Shown: positions 1 to 6,204, counted from the first letter of the stretch. The stretch is DNA of 8,830 nucleotides from Paludibacteraceae bacterium (GCA_017402895.1 JAFPLG010000167.1:1-8830), one strand, 5' to 3'. Notes: a model not told the origin generated them from the letters alone. Made by a program: numbers and translations.

Positions 1-1000
1 GATAGAACCCAACGTAGGCGTGATTACCGTTCCGGACGAACGACTGATCAAACTGGGCGAACTATGCAAGCCGGAGCGCGGCGTGATACCGACGACGGTC
101 GAGATAGTGGACATAGCCGGACTGGTGAAGGGTGCGAGCAAAGGCGAAGGACTGGGCAATAAGTTTCTGGCCAACATCCGTGAGACAGACGCCATCATCC
201 ACGTGCTGCGTTGCTTCGACGACGATAATGTGGTGCACGTAGATGGTACGGTAGATCCGGTTCGCGACAAGGAGATCATCGATGCGGAATTGCAACTCAA
301 GGATCTGGAGACCGTTGAGAGTCGTATCCAAAAATGCGAGAAAGCAGCCCGCGCCGGAGGCGACAAGCAAGCCAAACTGGCGCTCGAAGTGCTGGAGAAA
401 TACCGCGAGGCATTGTCACAAGGACGGAATGCACGTACGGTAGAACTGGACAACAAAGACCAGGAAGCCTGTGCCCGCGAGATGTTTCTGCTGACCAACA
501 AGCCCGTGATGTACGTATGCAACGTAGATGAGGCAAGTGCCGTAAACGGAAACGCGTACGTCGAGCAAGTCAAAAATGCCGTTAAGGAAGAAAACGCACA
601 AGTATTGGTGCTGGCAGCCAAGATTGAGAGCGAGATAGCCGAACTGGAGACGTATGAGGAACGCCAGATGTTTCTGGAAGAACTGGGACTCAAGGAGAGC
701 GGCGTCAACCGACTGATAAAGGCTGCTTATGCGCTACTCGACCTGCGTACGTTCCTGACGGCCGGAAGCGACGAGGTGCGTGCATGGACCTTCAAGGCCG
801 GATGGAAAGCGCCGCAGTGTGCGGGTGTGATCCATACCGACTTCGAGCGCGGCTTTATCCGTGCGGAGGTGATCAAGTACGAAGACTATATCGCACTGGG
901 CGGCGAGTCGCAATGTCGCGCTGCCGGCAAACTGGGTATCGAAGGTAAGGATTACCTGGTACAGGATGGAGATATTATGCATTTTTTGTTCAACGTGTAA
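1..1000 (+). CDS. ychF: Redox/ribosome-associated ATPase YchF (OLA1/Obg family), 5' truncated by window edge
   Basis: The reading frame is open from base 2, so the gene enters from the left. The GTG at 20 is an internal Val codon, not a start. About 333 of the usual ~365 residues are present; the missing part includes the P-loop (G1). Visible YchF hallmarks are the G2/G3 stretch IEPNVGV...DIAGLVKGASKGEG (first ~50 residues seen), GNKFLANIRETDAI, and RCFDDDNVVHV. A coiled-coil insertion (LETVESRIQKCEKAAR) follows, then the altered G4 motif NVDE, which in this family goes with ATP rather than GTP preference. The C-terminal TGS domain contains APQCAGVIHTDFERGFIRAEV and ends HFLFNV, the conserved YchF terminus. 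Known family role: a cytoplasmic ribosome-binding ATPase linked to stress and translation. The stop at 998-1000 is followed within 12 bases by repeat copy A, with no conventional T-tailed terminator in the + direction. Identification is near certain. Confidence 0.97.
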   Translation, partial: IEPNVGVITVPDERLIKLGELCKPERGVIPTTVEIVDIAGLVKGASKGEGLGNKFLANIRETDAIIHVLRCFDDDNVVHVDGTVDPVRDKEIIDAELQLKDLETVESRIQKCEKAARAGGDKQAKLALEVLEKYREALSQGRNARTVELDNKDQEACAREMFLLTNKPVMYVCNVDEASAVNGNAYVEQVKNAVKEENAQVLVLAAKIESEIAELETYEERQMFLEELGLKESGVNRLIKAAYALLDLRTFLTAGSDEVRAWTFKAGWKAPQCAGVIHTDFERGFIRAEVIKYEDYIALGGESQCRAAGKLGIEGKDYLVQDGDIMHFLFNV

Positions 1001-1011
1001 TTATTATTTAG

Positions 1012-1192
1012 TAGAAAAAAACATTAAAAACCCCTTTGAACGTCTGTAGCGCTTGGCAGCGCCCATGAATGCCCGCTCCGCCAACCTACCGGTAAATACA
1101 TTTCCCATAGCTCGTCAGAGCGAACCCTCACCGCTAACGGCGGTAACAGCCGTCCAAAGGAAATAAACACAAAAAACAATTTCTTAACATCT
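1012..1192. repeat. Structured intergenic element, copy A
   Basis: This fills the gap between ychF and the antiporter gene. The left flank (1012-1038) matches the reverse complement of 6060-6086 in 26 of 27 bases. The right flank (about 1156-1192) resembles the flanks of copies B and C, with shared core AAATAAACACAAAAAACAAT (1161-1180). Inside the flanks, CCTTTGAACG (1033-1042) pairs with CGTCCAAAGG (1151-1160) with one mismatch, extended by CTGT (1044-1047) with ACAG (1146-1149). Local hairpins are GCGCT/AGCGC (1049-1053 with 1058-1062), GCTC/GAGC (1110-1113 with 1118-1121) and ACCGC/GCGGT (1130-1134 with 1140-1144). Read on the minus strand, the closing stem is followed by GGGGTTTTT and further T runs, like an intrinsic terminator. 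Read on the plus strand, it forms the 5' leader of the antiporter gene. I do not recognise the family. Confidence 0.7.
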
Positions 1193-1197
1193 AAAAA

Positions 1198-2205
1198 ATG
1201 ATAGAGAATTTATTGGCATATGGATGGTGGGTAGCGGCGGTGCTGATTGTCGTCGGTTTTGTGGCGTTGGTCAAGGGTGCTGACTGGCTGGTGGATGGAG
1301 CATCGGCTATCGCGAAGCGTTTTGGCATCAGCGACCTGGTAATCGGACTGACCGTAGTGGCGTTTGGCACGAGTATGCCGGAGTTTGTAGTGAATATGTT
1401 CTCCGTAGCAGAGGGCAGCACGGATCTTGCTCTCACGAATATTCTGGGTTCCAATATCATCAACACCTTTGTTATCCTGGGACTGACAGCATTGGTTTAT
1501 CCTGTTGTATCGCAGAAGAGGAGTCGCGACTTTGACATTCCCATGTCAATTATTGCGGGTGTGCTGGTGGTGGCGTTTGTGGCTATCCAGTTGCCGTTTG
1601 GCGAGACCGAACGCGGCGTAGGACGAGTGGGAGGCATCCTGTTGCTGCTGCTGTTCTGCTATTTTCTCTACAACACATTCCGCCATGCGAAGGAGCATCA
1701 GGAGGAAATGGAAGAGCCTACCCCCGCCCCCTCCCTAAAAGGAGGGGAGATCCCTGTACGGCGTGCTATCGCCCTCATCATCGGAGGACTGGTGGGACTA
1801 GTAGTAGGCGGCGAGTTGATTGTGAAGAGTGCGGTAGATATAGCGGTACGCTGCGGCGTGAGCGAAGCGATCATTGGACTAACCATCGTGGCGCTGGGCA
1901 CGTCGTTGCCGGAACTGGCCACATCCGTCATCGCGGCCTTTAAGAAAAATTCCGACATCGCCCTGGGAAACGTCATCGGCTCGAATATCTTCAATGTCTT
2001 CTTCGTATTGGCTACGAGTGCCACGATCCGTCCGCTGCCGGATTACGACGGCATCGAGTTGGATGCGCTGATGGCCGCGTTGGGCAGTATATTGGTTTGG
2101 CTATTCGTGAAGACCAACAAAGAACGCGAAGTCAAGCGCTGGGGCGGAGCAATCCTGCTGCTCGTCTATTCCTGCTACTTGACATATCGCCTTCTTTCTA
2201 TTTGA
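1198..2205 (+). CDS. Calcium/sodium antiporter, CaCA superfamily (YrbG-like)
   Basis: A 335-residue inner-membrane exchanger with the two inverted alpha-repeats typical of the family. Repeat 1 has GLTVVAFGTSMPE (residues 50-62) and NILGSNI (81-87). Repeat 2 has GLTIVALGTSLPE (227-239) and NVIGSNI (258-264). The Glu in each GTS-PE motif and the paired Asn/Ser residues are the known cation ligands. I count about ten hydrophobic segments, with a central charged loop at roughly 160-187. Length is normal for bacterial YrbG-type proteins. By family it exchanges Na+ (or H+) for Ca2+; the ion is not settled by sequence. The ATG at 1198 follows an A-rich leader (TAAAAAATG), typical of Bacteroidales, and no upstream in-frame start is attractive because repeat copy A lies there. 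The central loop carries an in-frame palindromic repeat (1721-1749). The 3' end converges on the amylase gene with a 3-base gap. Confidence 0.93.
   Translation: MIENLLAYGWWVAAVLIVVGFVALVKGADWLVDGASAIAKRFGISDLVIGLTVVAFGTSMPEFVVNMFSVAEGSTDLALTNILGSNIINTFVILGLTALVYPVVSQKRSRDFDIPMSIIAGVLVVAFVAIQLPFGETERGVGRVGGILLLLLFCYFLYNTFRHAKEHQEEMEEPTPAPSLKGGEIPVRRAIALIIGGLVGLVVGGELIVKSAVDIAVRCGVSEAIIGLTIVALGTSLPELATSVIAAFKKNSDIALGNVIGSNIFNVFFVLATSATIRPLPDYDGIELDALMAALGSILVWLFVKTNKEREVKRWGGAILLLVYSCYLTYRLLSI
1721..1749. repeat. C-rich palindromic REP-like insertion inside the antiporter gene
   Basis: CCCCTCC (1728-1734) and GGAGGGG (1741-1747) form a perfect 7-base stem around the loop CTAAAA, preceded by a CCCCCGCC run. 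It is read in frame as PAPSLKGGE within the cytoplasmic loop between the two halves of the exchanger, where an insertion would be tolerated. From general recall, similar C-rich/CCCTAAAAGG palindromes are scattered through Bacteroidetes genomes. That this is an inserted mobile or REP-like unit is inference from its composition, its position in a variable loop and its palindromic form. Confidence 0.55.
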
Positions 2206-2208
2206 GAC

Positions 2209-4770
2209 CTAGTTGATTTTGCGTCCTTGGGCATCGTAGGTGGTGCCGTCGGGCAGGATGATGTACAACTGGTTTCCAATCAGCACTTTTCGATTCGTAG
2301 TTGCGGTCGGTAGGACATCGATCGCCGTCTCTGGTGCGCATATAGCGGAGACGATAGAGGTGGCTTTGATACTACCTTTGTTGTTGCCCGAATAGAGGTA
2401 CTGGTCTTGGTACTTGAGGTCGGGTGTCTGGTTGCCGCTACCATCATTCCATATGATCATCCACGAAGCGTCGATAGCACCAGCATCGGATGGGATGACG
2501 AACTTATAGTTGTCGTTGCCGAGGGCCGTAGCTTTCTTGCCGGGCCATCCGCCGCAGACCTGGACGGTCTTACCCGTTCCGGTATGCCATATATAGCAGT
2601 TGATCGACGTGCCGAAATCGGATGAGCGATGGAAGAAAGCGGCATGCTCGTTGGCGTCCGAGAGACAAGGCTCAATAATCTGGGTAGGTGTATCGTCGCC
2701 CGTATCTTCGGTCAGCTCCATCTGCGTACCATCCCATGTAGGTTCGGGGATAGACTTAGCCGTAGAGGTGTAGATATACTTACCGTCCTCGCCAATCTTA
2801 CCGGGTGCGGGTGTCTTGGAGGTAGAGAGGACATATACGCGTATATTGCCCTTGCCGCTGCAGGAGGCGGACAGAGAGCCGGAGGTGACGGTCTTCACAT
2901 CGCCCGTGACGCAGTCGGTATAGGTGCCGTTGGGGATGCCTGAGAACGTGGCATTGCCGGAGATGCAGACGAGGGCATAACTATCCGTCGAAGCATCGGT
3001 ATAGCGGCGCTTGAAGGCAAACGAACCAGAGCAACCTTCCACGGAGTACTGGCCCTTGCGGAGCGCAGGCACAGCCATACGGATCTTGCTCAGGCGCTGG
3101 ATATGCTGCGCAAGCGGATGAGAGAGGGTGGCTTTGAGGTTGCCCGTTGCGGAGTTGTACTCAGCGAAATCGGTGGTGTTGACCGTTCCCTTGATATAGC
3201 CGCCGAAATAGGCACGGCCTGACTCCTTGAGGGCGATATTGGTGCCCTGGTCGATGAGTTTACCCTTCTGGAACTCCACCTCGGAACCGTAGTAGAGGCA
3301 GGGTATGCCGCGATGGGTGAACATGAGCGAGAGGTTCTCGGCCCATGTATCCTGCGAACCGCTAAAGCGCTTGTCCTGCGGCGCGTTGTCGGGTGCATAG
3401 TCGTGGGAATCGACATAGACGACATTCCACGTAGCGTCGTTGTAGTACTTATCGTTAGAGGGTTTGGCTATATTCCACGCCCCGGAGGCTGTAGTGAAGT
3501 TCCAGTGCTCGGTGAAGTCGATGACGTGGAGTCCGGAAGCCTTGGAGTAGTCGGGCGTATGGTAGTTGTTGCCGCTGAGCAGGGCGTTCTGGGAGGTAGG
3601 TTGAGACGATAGTCCTCCCTTGTCGTCCTGGCCTTGCTGCCAGCAGGACTGCCAGTTGGTATGTGAGGTGCAGACCGAACCTTCGTATTCGACGAGGCTG
3701 TTCCACGAATCGGGGGTGTTGTCCCACGCATAGTCGCGCGACTCAGCCCAGGTATAGTAGAAGGGACTGAGGCAAGCCTGATCGCGATAGAGTATCGAGC
3801 TATAGCGTGCGCATACCTCGGCAAACATATAAAACGGCGTGCCGCCACGTTTGGATTTGGCTGCTTCGCCTGCGGCTTGGAATGCAGGGATGAAGGCTTT
3901 GTTGAACGTAAGGCGAGGGATATGTCCTCCGGTATCGATACGGAAGCCGTCGACACCCATGTTGATGAACGTGGTGTAGCACTGGATGAGGTAGTTGTAG
4001 ACGGCAGGATTTTCGGTATTGAGGTCCACGCAGTCGCCTGCAATCTGGGCAAACCAGCGGTTGGGCTCATCCCAGTTGAAGTTGCCGTAGTGGTGCCAGT
4101 AGTTATGGCTGTCGTTGTTCTTCTTAGCGCCGTTCTCGTCGGAGGAGTTTTTCATCTTAGAGAGTCGTGCGGCATATTGCTTACTACCCTCGAGGTCGCT
4201 ATAGTTGTTGGGCAGCAGACCACCTTGAGACTGGGTATAAGGCACCATGCACTCGCTGAGTTGGCTCTGGTCTTTGGTCCAGTCGCGATTGAAAAGACGG
4301 CAGAGGTTGGCTTCGCCAAAATTGCCTGTATGGTTGAGCACGATATCCAGGATGATCTTCATGCCGCGGTTGTGGGCTTCGTCGATGAGTGTCTGGAAAC
4401 TGACGTCGTCCGACTCGTAGCGATGGTCCACCTTGGAGAAGTCGTGGGCATGGTAGCCATGGTAGTCATAACCCGAAGCGTTCTCTACGACGGGCGTGAT
4501 CCATATGGCGGTAAAACCGAGGGCTTTGATATAGTCGAGTTTCTCGATCAGTCCCTTGAAATCGCCTCGCCAAGCAGGGTCGCCGGCATTCTTGGAGTGG
4601 TTGTCCCAACACTGGGTGTTGTTCGTTGGGTCACCATCGTAGAAACGGGTGGTGATGACGAAATAGATCTGCTCATCGCGGAAGTCGGTTCGCGAAGGGA
4701 AGAAGGTGCTTGCCGCAGCGGTCATGGCGACCAGCAGGGCCAAAAGCATAAGAGAGAGGTGTTTTTTCAT
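2209..4770 (-). CDS. Secreted GH13 alpha-amylase with C-terminal starch-binding module and sorting tail
   Basis: An 853-residue enzyme for internal cleavage of alpha-1,4-glucan. Residues 1-20 form a signal peptide (lysines, then a Leu/Ala core, cleavage near TAAA-S). The GH13 barrel spans about 25-560 with all four conserved regions: DIVLNH (142-147), GFRID with nucleophile D279, the acid/base E318 in MFAEVC, and the transition-state-stabilising D457 in VDSHD. A beta-sandwich domain C follows (about 575-650). Residues about 706-795 (YIWHTGTGK, GGWPGK, WMIIWNDGSGNQTPDL) resemble a CBM26-type starch-binding module. The last 25 residues, containing QLYIILPDGTTYDAQGRKI, match the tail of the protein at 8125-8830 and probably direct type IX secretion and surface attachment (inference). 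The ATG at 4770 lies 20 bases after the glycosyltransferase stop, with an A-rich leader, so co-transcription is likely. The start is fixed by the signal peptide. The GH13 subfamily is not assigned. Confidence 0.96.
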   Translation of the reverse strand: MKKHLSLMLLALLVAMTAAASTFFPSRTDFRDEQIYFVITTRFYDGDPTNNTQCWDNHSKNAGDPAWRGDFKGLIEKLDYIKALGFTAIWITPVVENASGYDYHGYHAHDFSKVDHRYESDDVSFQTLIDEAHNRGMKIILDIVLNHTGNFGEANLCRLFNRDWTKDQSQLSECMVPYTQSQGGLLPNNYSDLEGSKQYAARLSKMKNSSDENGAKKNNDSHNYWHHYGNFNWDEPNRWFAQIAGDCVDLNTENPAVYNYLIQCYTTFINMGVDGFRIDTGGHIPRLTFNKAFIPAFQAAGEAAKSKRGGTPFYMFAEVCARYSSILYRDQACLSPFYYTWAESRDYAWDNTPDSWNSLVEYEGSVCTSHTNWQSCWQQGQDDKGGLSSQPTSQNALLSGNNYHTPDYSKASGLHVIDFTEHWNFTTASGAWNIAKPSNDKYYNDATWNVVYVDSHDYAPDNAPQDKRFSGSQDTWAENLSLMFTHRGIPCLYYGSEVEFQKGKLIDQGTNIALKESGRAYFGGYIKGTVNTTDFAEYNSATGNLKATLSHPLAQHIQRLSKIRMAVPALRKGQYSVEGCSGSFAFKRRYTDASTDSYALVCISGNATFSGIPNGTYTDCVTGDVKTVTSGSLSASCSGKGNIRVYVLSTSKTPAPGKIGEDGKYIYTSTAKSIPEPTWDGTQMELTEDTGDDTPTQIIEPCLSDANEHAAFFHRSSDFGTSINCYIWHTGTGKTVQVCGGWPGKKATALGNDNYKFVIPSDAGAIDASWMIIWNDGSGNQTPDLKYQDQYLYSGNNKGSIKATSIVSAICAPETAIDVLPTATTNRKVLIGNQLYIILPDGTTYDAQGRKIN

Positions 4771-4790
4771 GATATGTAGTATTTGTTTTT

Positions 4791-5618
4791 TTAGGTTAGT
4801 TGGTTGAAGCGGCGGCGTTCGCTGTCGAAGAGCCAGCCGAACTTATTGAAGTAGCGACACATGTTTTGGATATGGATCCGGAGCATGCGCTTATCCTTAT
4901 ATGATTCGTGTGCGTGTACGTGCGTGATGGTCCACTCGGGATAATAGAGCGTGAGCCAATCTCGATGGATAGTGCGTGTGAGGTCTATATCCTCGGGATA
5001 CATAAAATAGCGCTCGTCAAACAGCCGGGCCTGAAGAACCGCCTCCATACGCAGAAACATAAAACACCCGCTCAAATAGGGCACATTATGCGGACGACTG
5101 AGATCCAGGTCGCGCAATTCGTACCGGCGATTCCGACGTGCCATCATCCACTCGGGCAGAAACCTGCGACCGAAGACATCTATCGGCGAAGGCAGTCGCT
5201 TAGCCAGGAATTGTTGTGTGCCATCGGGGTTCAGCACCTTCGGCATCAGTTGTCCCACTTCCGGATGCGCCTGCATAAAGGCATACATCGCGTCGATATC
5301 TTCTGCCCGAACCTGAATATCACTATTCATCACCAAGTGAAATTCCGTACGGTAGAACACGCTCTCGCGCAAAGCCACATTATGCGCCCGGCCGTAACCC
5401 AGATTCGATGACATATGCATGTATCGAATCTTTTGGTTTTTGGCTTTTGGCTTTTGTCCATTAGCGTTCGCCTCTAACCATTCGCCATTCGCCTCTTCTT
5501 CCGAATTATCCACCAGATATATCTTCCTCAGACACTTGACGCGCAACAACTCCTGAACAAGTGGCAGCACCTCTTGTTCCCAACGGGGATGATATAATAC
5601 AATGGAGATGTTTAGCAT
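4791..5618 (-). CDS. Family 2 glycosyltransferase, WbbL/rhamnosyltransferase-like, with repeat-derived insert
   Basis: About 275 residues from the ATG at 5618, cytoplasmic, with a GT-A fold. Motifs in order: N-terminal strand ISIVLYHP (about 4-11), VDNS (36-39), NLGYGRAHN (about 72-80), the DXD-like NSD (98-100), GQLMPKVLNPDG, SGCFMFLR (about 183-190), and FDERYFMYPEDIDL ending in the catalytic-type ED (209-210). This is the pattern of GT2 enzymes that add rhamnose or similar sugars to cell-surface polysaccharide; donor and acceptor are unknown. The open frame extends to a GTG at 5633, but the stretch between is the heptamer repeat. The ATG at 5618 has AAAGG seven bases upstream and begins directly with the conserved strand, so I prefer it. 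Residues about 41-63 are a low-complexity insert, built from two heptamer tracts, between VDNS and the next conserved strand. The gene ends 20 bases before the amylase start. Confidence 0.9.
   Translation of the reverse strand: MLNISIVLYHPRWEQEVLPLVQELLRVKCLRKIYLVDNSEEEANGEWLEANANGQKPKAKNQKIRYMHMSSNLGYGRAHNVALRESVFYRTEFHLVMNSDIQVRAEDIDAMYAFMQAHPEVGQLMPKVLNPDGTQQFLAKRLPSPIDVFGRRFLPEWMMARRNRRYELRDLDLSRPHNVPYLSGCFMFLRMEAVLQARLFDERYFMYPEDIDLTRTIHRDWLTLYYPEWTITHVHAHESYKDKRMLRIHIQNMCRYFNKFGWLFDSERRRFNQLT
5430..5457. repeat. Heptanucleotide tract CTTTTGG x4 inside the glycosyltransferase gene
   Basis: Four consecutive 7-base units on the plus strand: CTTTTGG, TTTTTGG, CTTTTGG, CTTTTGT. On the coding strand they read QKPKAKNQK, part of a residue insert absent from the usual GT2 spacing between VDNS and the NLGYG strand. 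Because 7 is not a multiple of 3, loss or gain of one unit would shift the frame. Confidence 0.8.
5466..5492. repeat. Second heptanucleotide tract (CATTCGC x2 plus degenerate units) inside the glycosyltransferase gene
   Basis: CATTCGC occurs twice in tandem (5479-5485, 5486-5492), next to related degenerate sequence GTTCGCCTCTAAC (5466-5478). On the coding strand it reads EANGEWLEANAN, directly before the QKPKAKNQK tract. Together the two tracts make up the extra loop in this glycosyltransferase. Confidence 0.65.
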
Positions 5619-5619
5619 C

Positions 5620-5640
5620 CTTTCACCTTTCACTTTTCAA
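5620..5640. repeat. YTTTCAY heptamer tract over the glycosyltransferase ribosome binding site
   Basis: Three 7-base units, CTTTCAC, CTTTCAC and TTTTCAA, end one base upstream of the glycosyltransferase ATG. On the transcript they read GAAAAGUGAAAGGUGAAAG, so the repeat supplies the AAAGG that can serve as ribosome binding site. The same heptamer recurs at 6177-6204 and 8096-8123, each time at a gene boundary. Confidence 0.75.
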
Positions 5641-5676
5641 TTTGTTTCGTCTCTCGACTTTTCTTTAATGGTTTTA

Positions 5677-5851
5677 ACAAAAACCGATAAAACCCCTCTT
5701 CGAGTTTGGTAGCACGTTGTGCTCCTTGTGTCCTTGTTCACGTTCGGCTGACGGTATGCGAGCATTCCACATCCGCTCGCGTCCAAATCCACACTACAAT
5801 GGAGTTCCAAACTCTCGAGGACATAAACCTAAAAAACAATTCTTCACATCC
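5677..5851. repeat. Structured intergenic element, copy B
   Basis: Same architecture and orientation as copy A. The left flank has AAAACCCC (5689-5696). The right flank has ATAAACCTAAAAAACAAT (5823-5840) followed by TCTTCACATCC, parallel to TTCTTAACATC in copy A. The interior is almost entirely different in sequence, yet CCTC (5695-5698) plus GAGTTTGG (5702-5709) pair with CCAAACTC (5807-5814) plus GAGG (5817-5820), giving 12 pairs around a small internal loop. Just inside the closing stem is a hairpin AGCAC/GTGCT (5711-5715 with 5719-5723), at the place of the GCGCT/AGCGC hairpin of copy A. A further stem is GCGAGC/GCTCGC (5758-5763 with 5775-5780). Short open frames crossing this tract have no coding character. 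Confidence 0.68.
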
Positions 5852-5853
5852 CC

Positions 5854-5925
5854 GCAAGCTCTGCTTGCAGCAATTGCGGCCCCGCCGCGAAGCAATAGGC
5901 GCGTAGCGCATCAATTATAAATGTT
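5854..5925. repeat. 72-base direct repeat R, first copy
   Basis: Matches 6096-6167 in 69 of 72 positions; the differences are at 5861, 5875 and 5904. It contains three GC-rich palindromes in a row: GCAAGC/GCTTGC with a 3-base loop, GCGGC/GCCGC around CCC, and a GCGC/GCGC-type motif, then an AT-rich end CATCAATTATAAATGTT. It lies between structured copies B and C, and its end overlaps the start of the copy C flank. I see no coding function. Confidence 0.85.
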
Positions 5926-6086
5926 TTTTTTTGTTTATTTCCTTTGATTGCAATTACATCCTTCGGATGTGAGGGATCGTCCTGGCGGACTACATAAATT
6001 TATTTATAAGTAGGCTGACTGGGCGAGCACTCAAGGACGCTGAAAAGCGTTATTGCAAGCAAAGGGGTTTTTTATGTTTTTTTCTA
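5921..6086. repeat. Structured intergenic element, copy C (inverted relative to A and B)
   Basis: In reverse complement this has the same ends as copy A: 6060-6086 matches 1012-1038 in 26 of 27 bases, and 5933-5946 gives CAAAGGAAATAAAC as at 1155-1168. The closing stem is CCTTTGATTGCAAT (5941-5954) with ATTGCAAGCAAAGG (6052-6065), 13 of 14 paired. Hairpins sit just inside both ends: ACATCC/GGATGT (5956-5961 with 5965-5970) and ACGCT-GAAA-AGCGT (6037-6050), the latter with a GNRA-type loop on the plus strand. A third AT-rich hairpin lies near 5991-6014. On the plus strand the closing stem runs directly into GGGGTTTTTT and further Ts, like a terminator. It could be a small RNA transcribed rightward; no promoter is clear. 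Confidence 0.7.
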
Positions 6087-6095
6087 TCCAAAAAA

Positions 6096-6167
6096 GCAAG
6101 CTTTGCTTGCAGCAATCGCGGCCCCGCCGCGAAGCAATAGGCGCGCAGCGCATCAATTATAAATGTT
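6096..6167. repeat. 72-base direct repeat R, second copy
   Basis: The same unit as 5854-5925, offset by 242 bases. Here the second palindrome extends to a perfect TCGCGGC-CCC-GCCGCGA, whereas copy one has a single change at that position. The two R units bracket structured copy C as direct repeats. The second copy is followed at once by ten C bases and then by the heptamer tract. Confidence 0.85.
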
Positions 6168-6177
6168 CCCCCCCCCC
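6168..6177. repeat. Homopolymeric C10 tract
   Basis: Ten consecutive C bases join repeat R to the heptamer tract downstream of the GH105 gene. Such tracts are prone to slippage; this one is outside any gene, so an effect on protein is not expected. Exact length may also be affected by sequencing error. Confidence 0.7.
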
Positions 6178-6204
6178 TTTCACCTTTCACCTTTCACTTT
6201 TCAC
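6177..6204. repeat. YTTTCAY heptamer tract overlapping the 3' end of the GH105 gene
   Basis: Four units, CTTTCAC three times then TTTTCAC. The gene's last codons (Gly-Glu-Lys) and its TGA stop at 6194-6196 are written in this repeat on the minus strand. It therefore defines the C-terminus and the first bases of the 3' untranslated region. Confidence 0.8.

Noticed and set aside
1012..1192. Possible integron attC site, given variable interior and paired ends
   Set aside because: The ends lack the GTTRRRY and RYYYAAC core sites expected of attC, and no integrase is present in the window.
3468..4070. Open frame of 200 codons on the minus strand in another frame of the amylase
   Set aside because: Composition is Ser/Pro/Thr/Arg-rich, typical of an out-of-frame reading. 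The true frame carries the catalytic nucleophile region here.
3877..4779. Open frame of 300 codons on the plus strand opposite the amylase start region
   Set aside because: It is antisense to a gene with a signal peptide and all GH13 motifs. The predicted protein has no recognisable domain, and its openness follows from the codon bias of the amylase.
4908..5411. Open frame of 167 codons antisense to the glycosyltransferase
   Set aside because: No domain or plausible start, and the opposite strand has clear GT2 motifs over the same span.
5618..5700. Bacteroidales-type promoter (TTTG and TAnnTTTG) for the glycosyltransferase gene
   Set aside because: No properly spaced pair of boxes could be found on the minus strand, so no promoter is called.
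5702..5775. tRNA-like look of GTTTGGTAGCACG and GTTCACGTTC in copy B
   Set aside because: No acceptor stem, anticodon arm or T-arm can be formed at proper spacing. The pairing that does exist is the long closing stem shared with copies A and C.
5706..5920. Short plus-strand open frames in the repeat-rich tract, and the one at 6053-6481
   Set aside because: They run across structured copies and repeat R, giving the same translated phrase twice because the repeat is duplicated. The latter also overlaps the GH105 gene antisense.
5854..6167. Possible CRISPR array from the repeated 72-base unit
   Set aside because: There are only two units, 242 bases apart, with a structured element between them rather than uniform spacers, and no cas genes are present.
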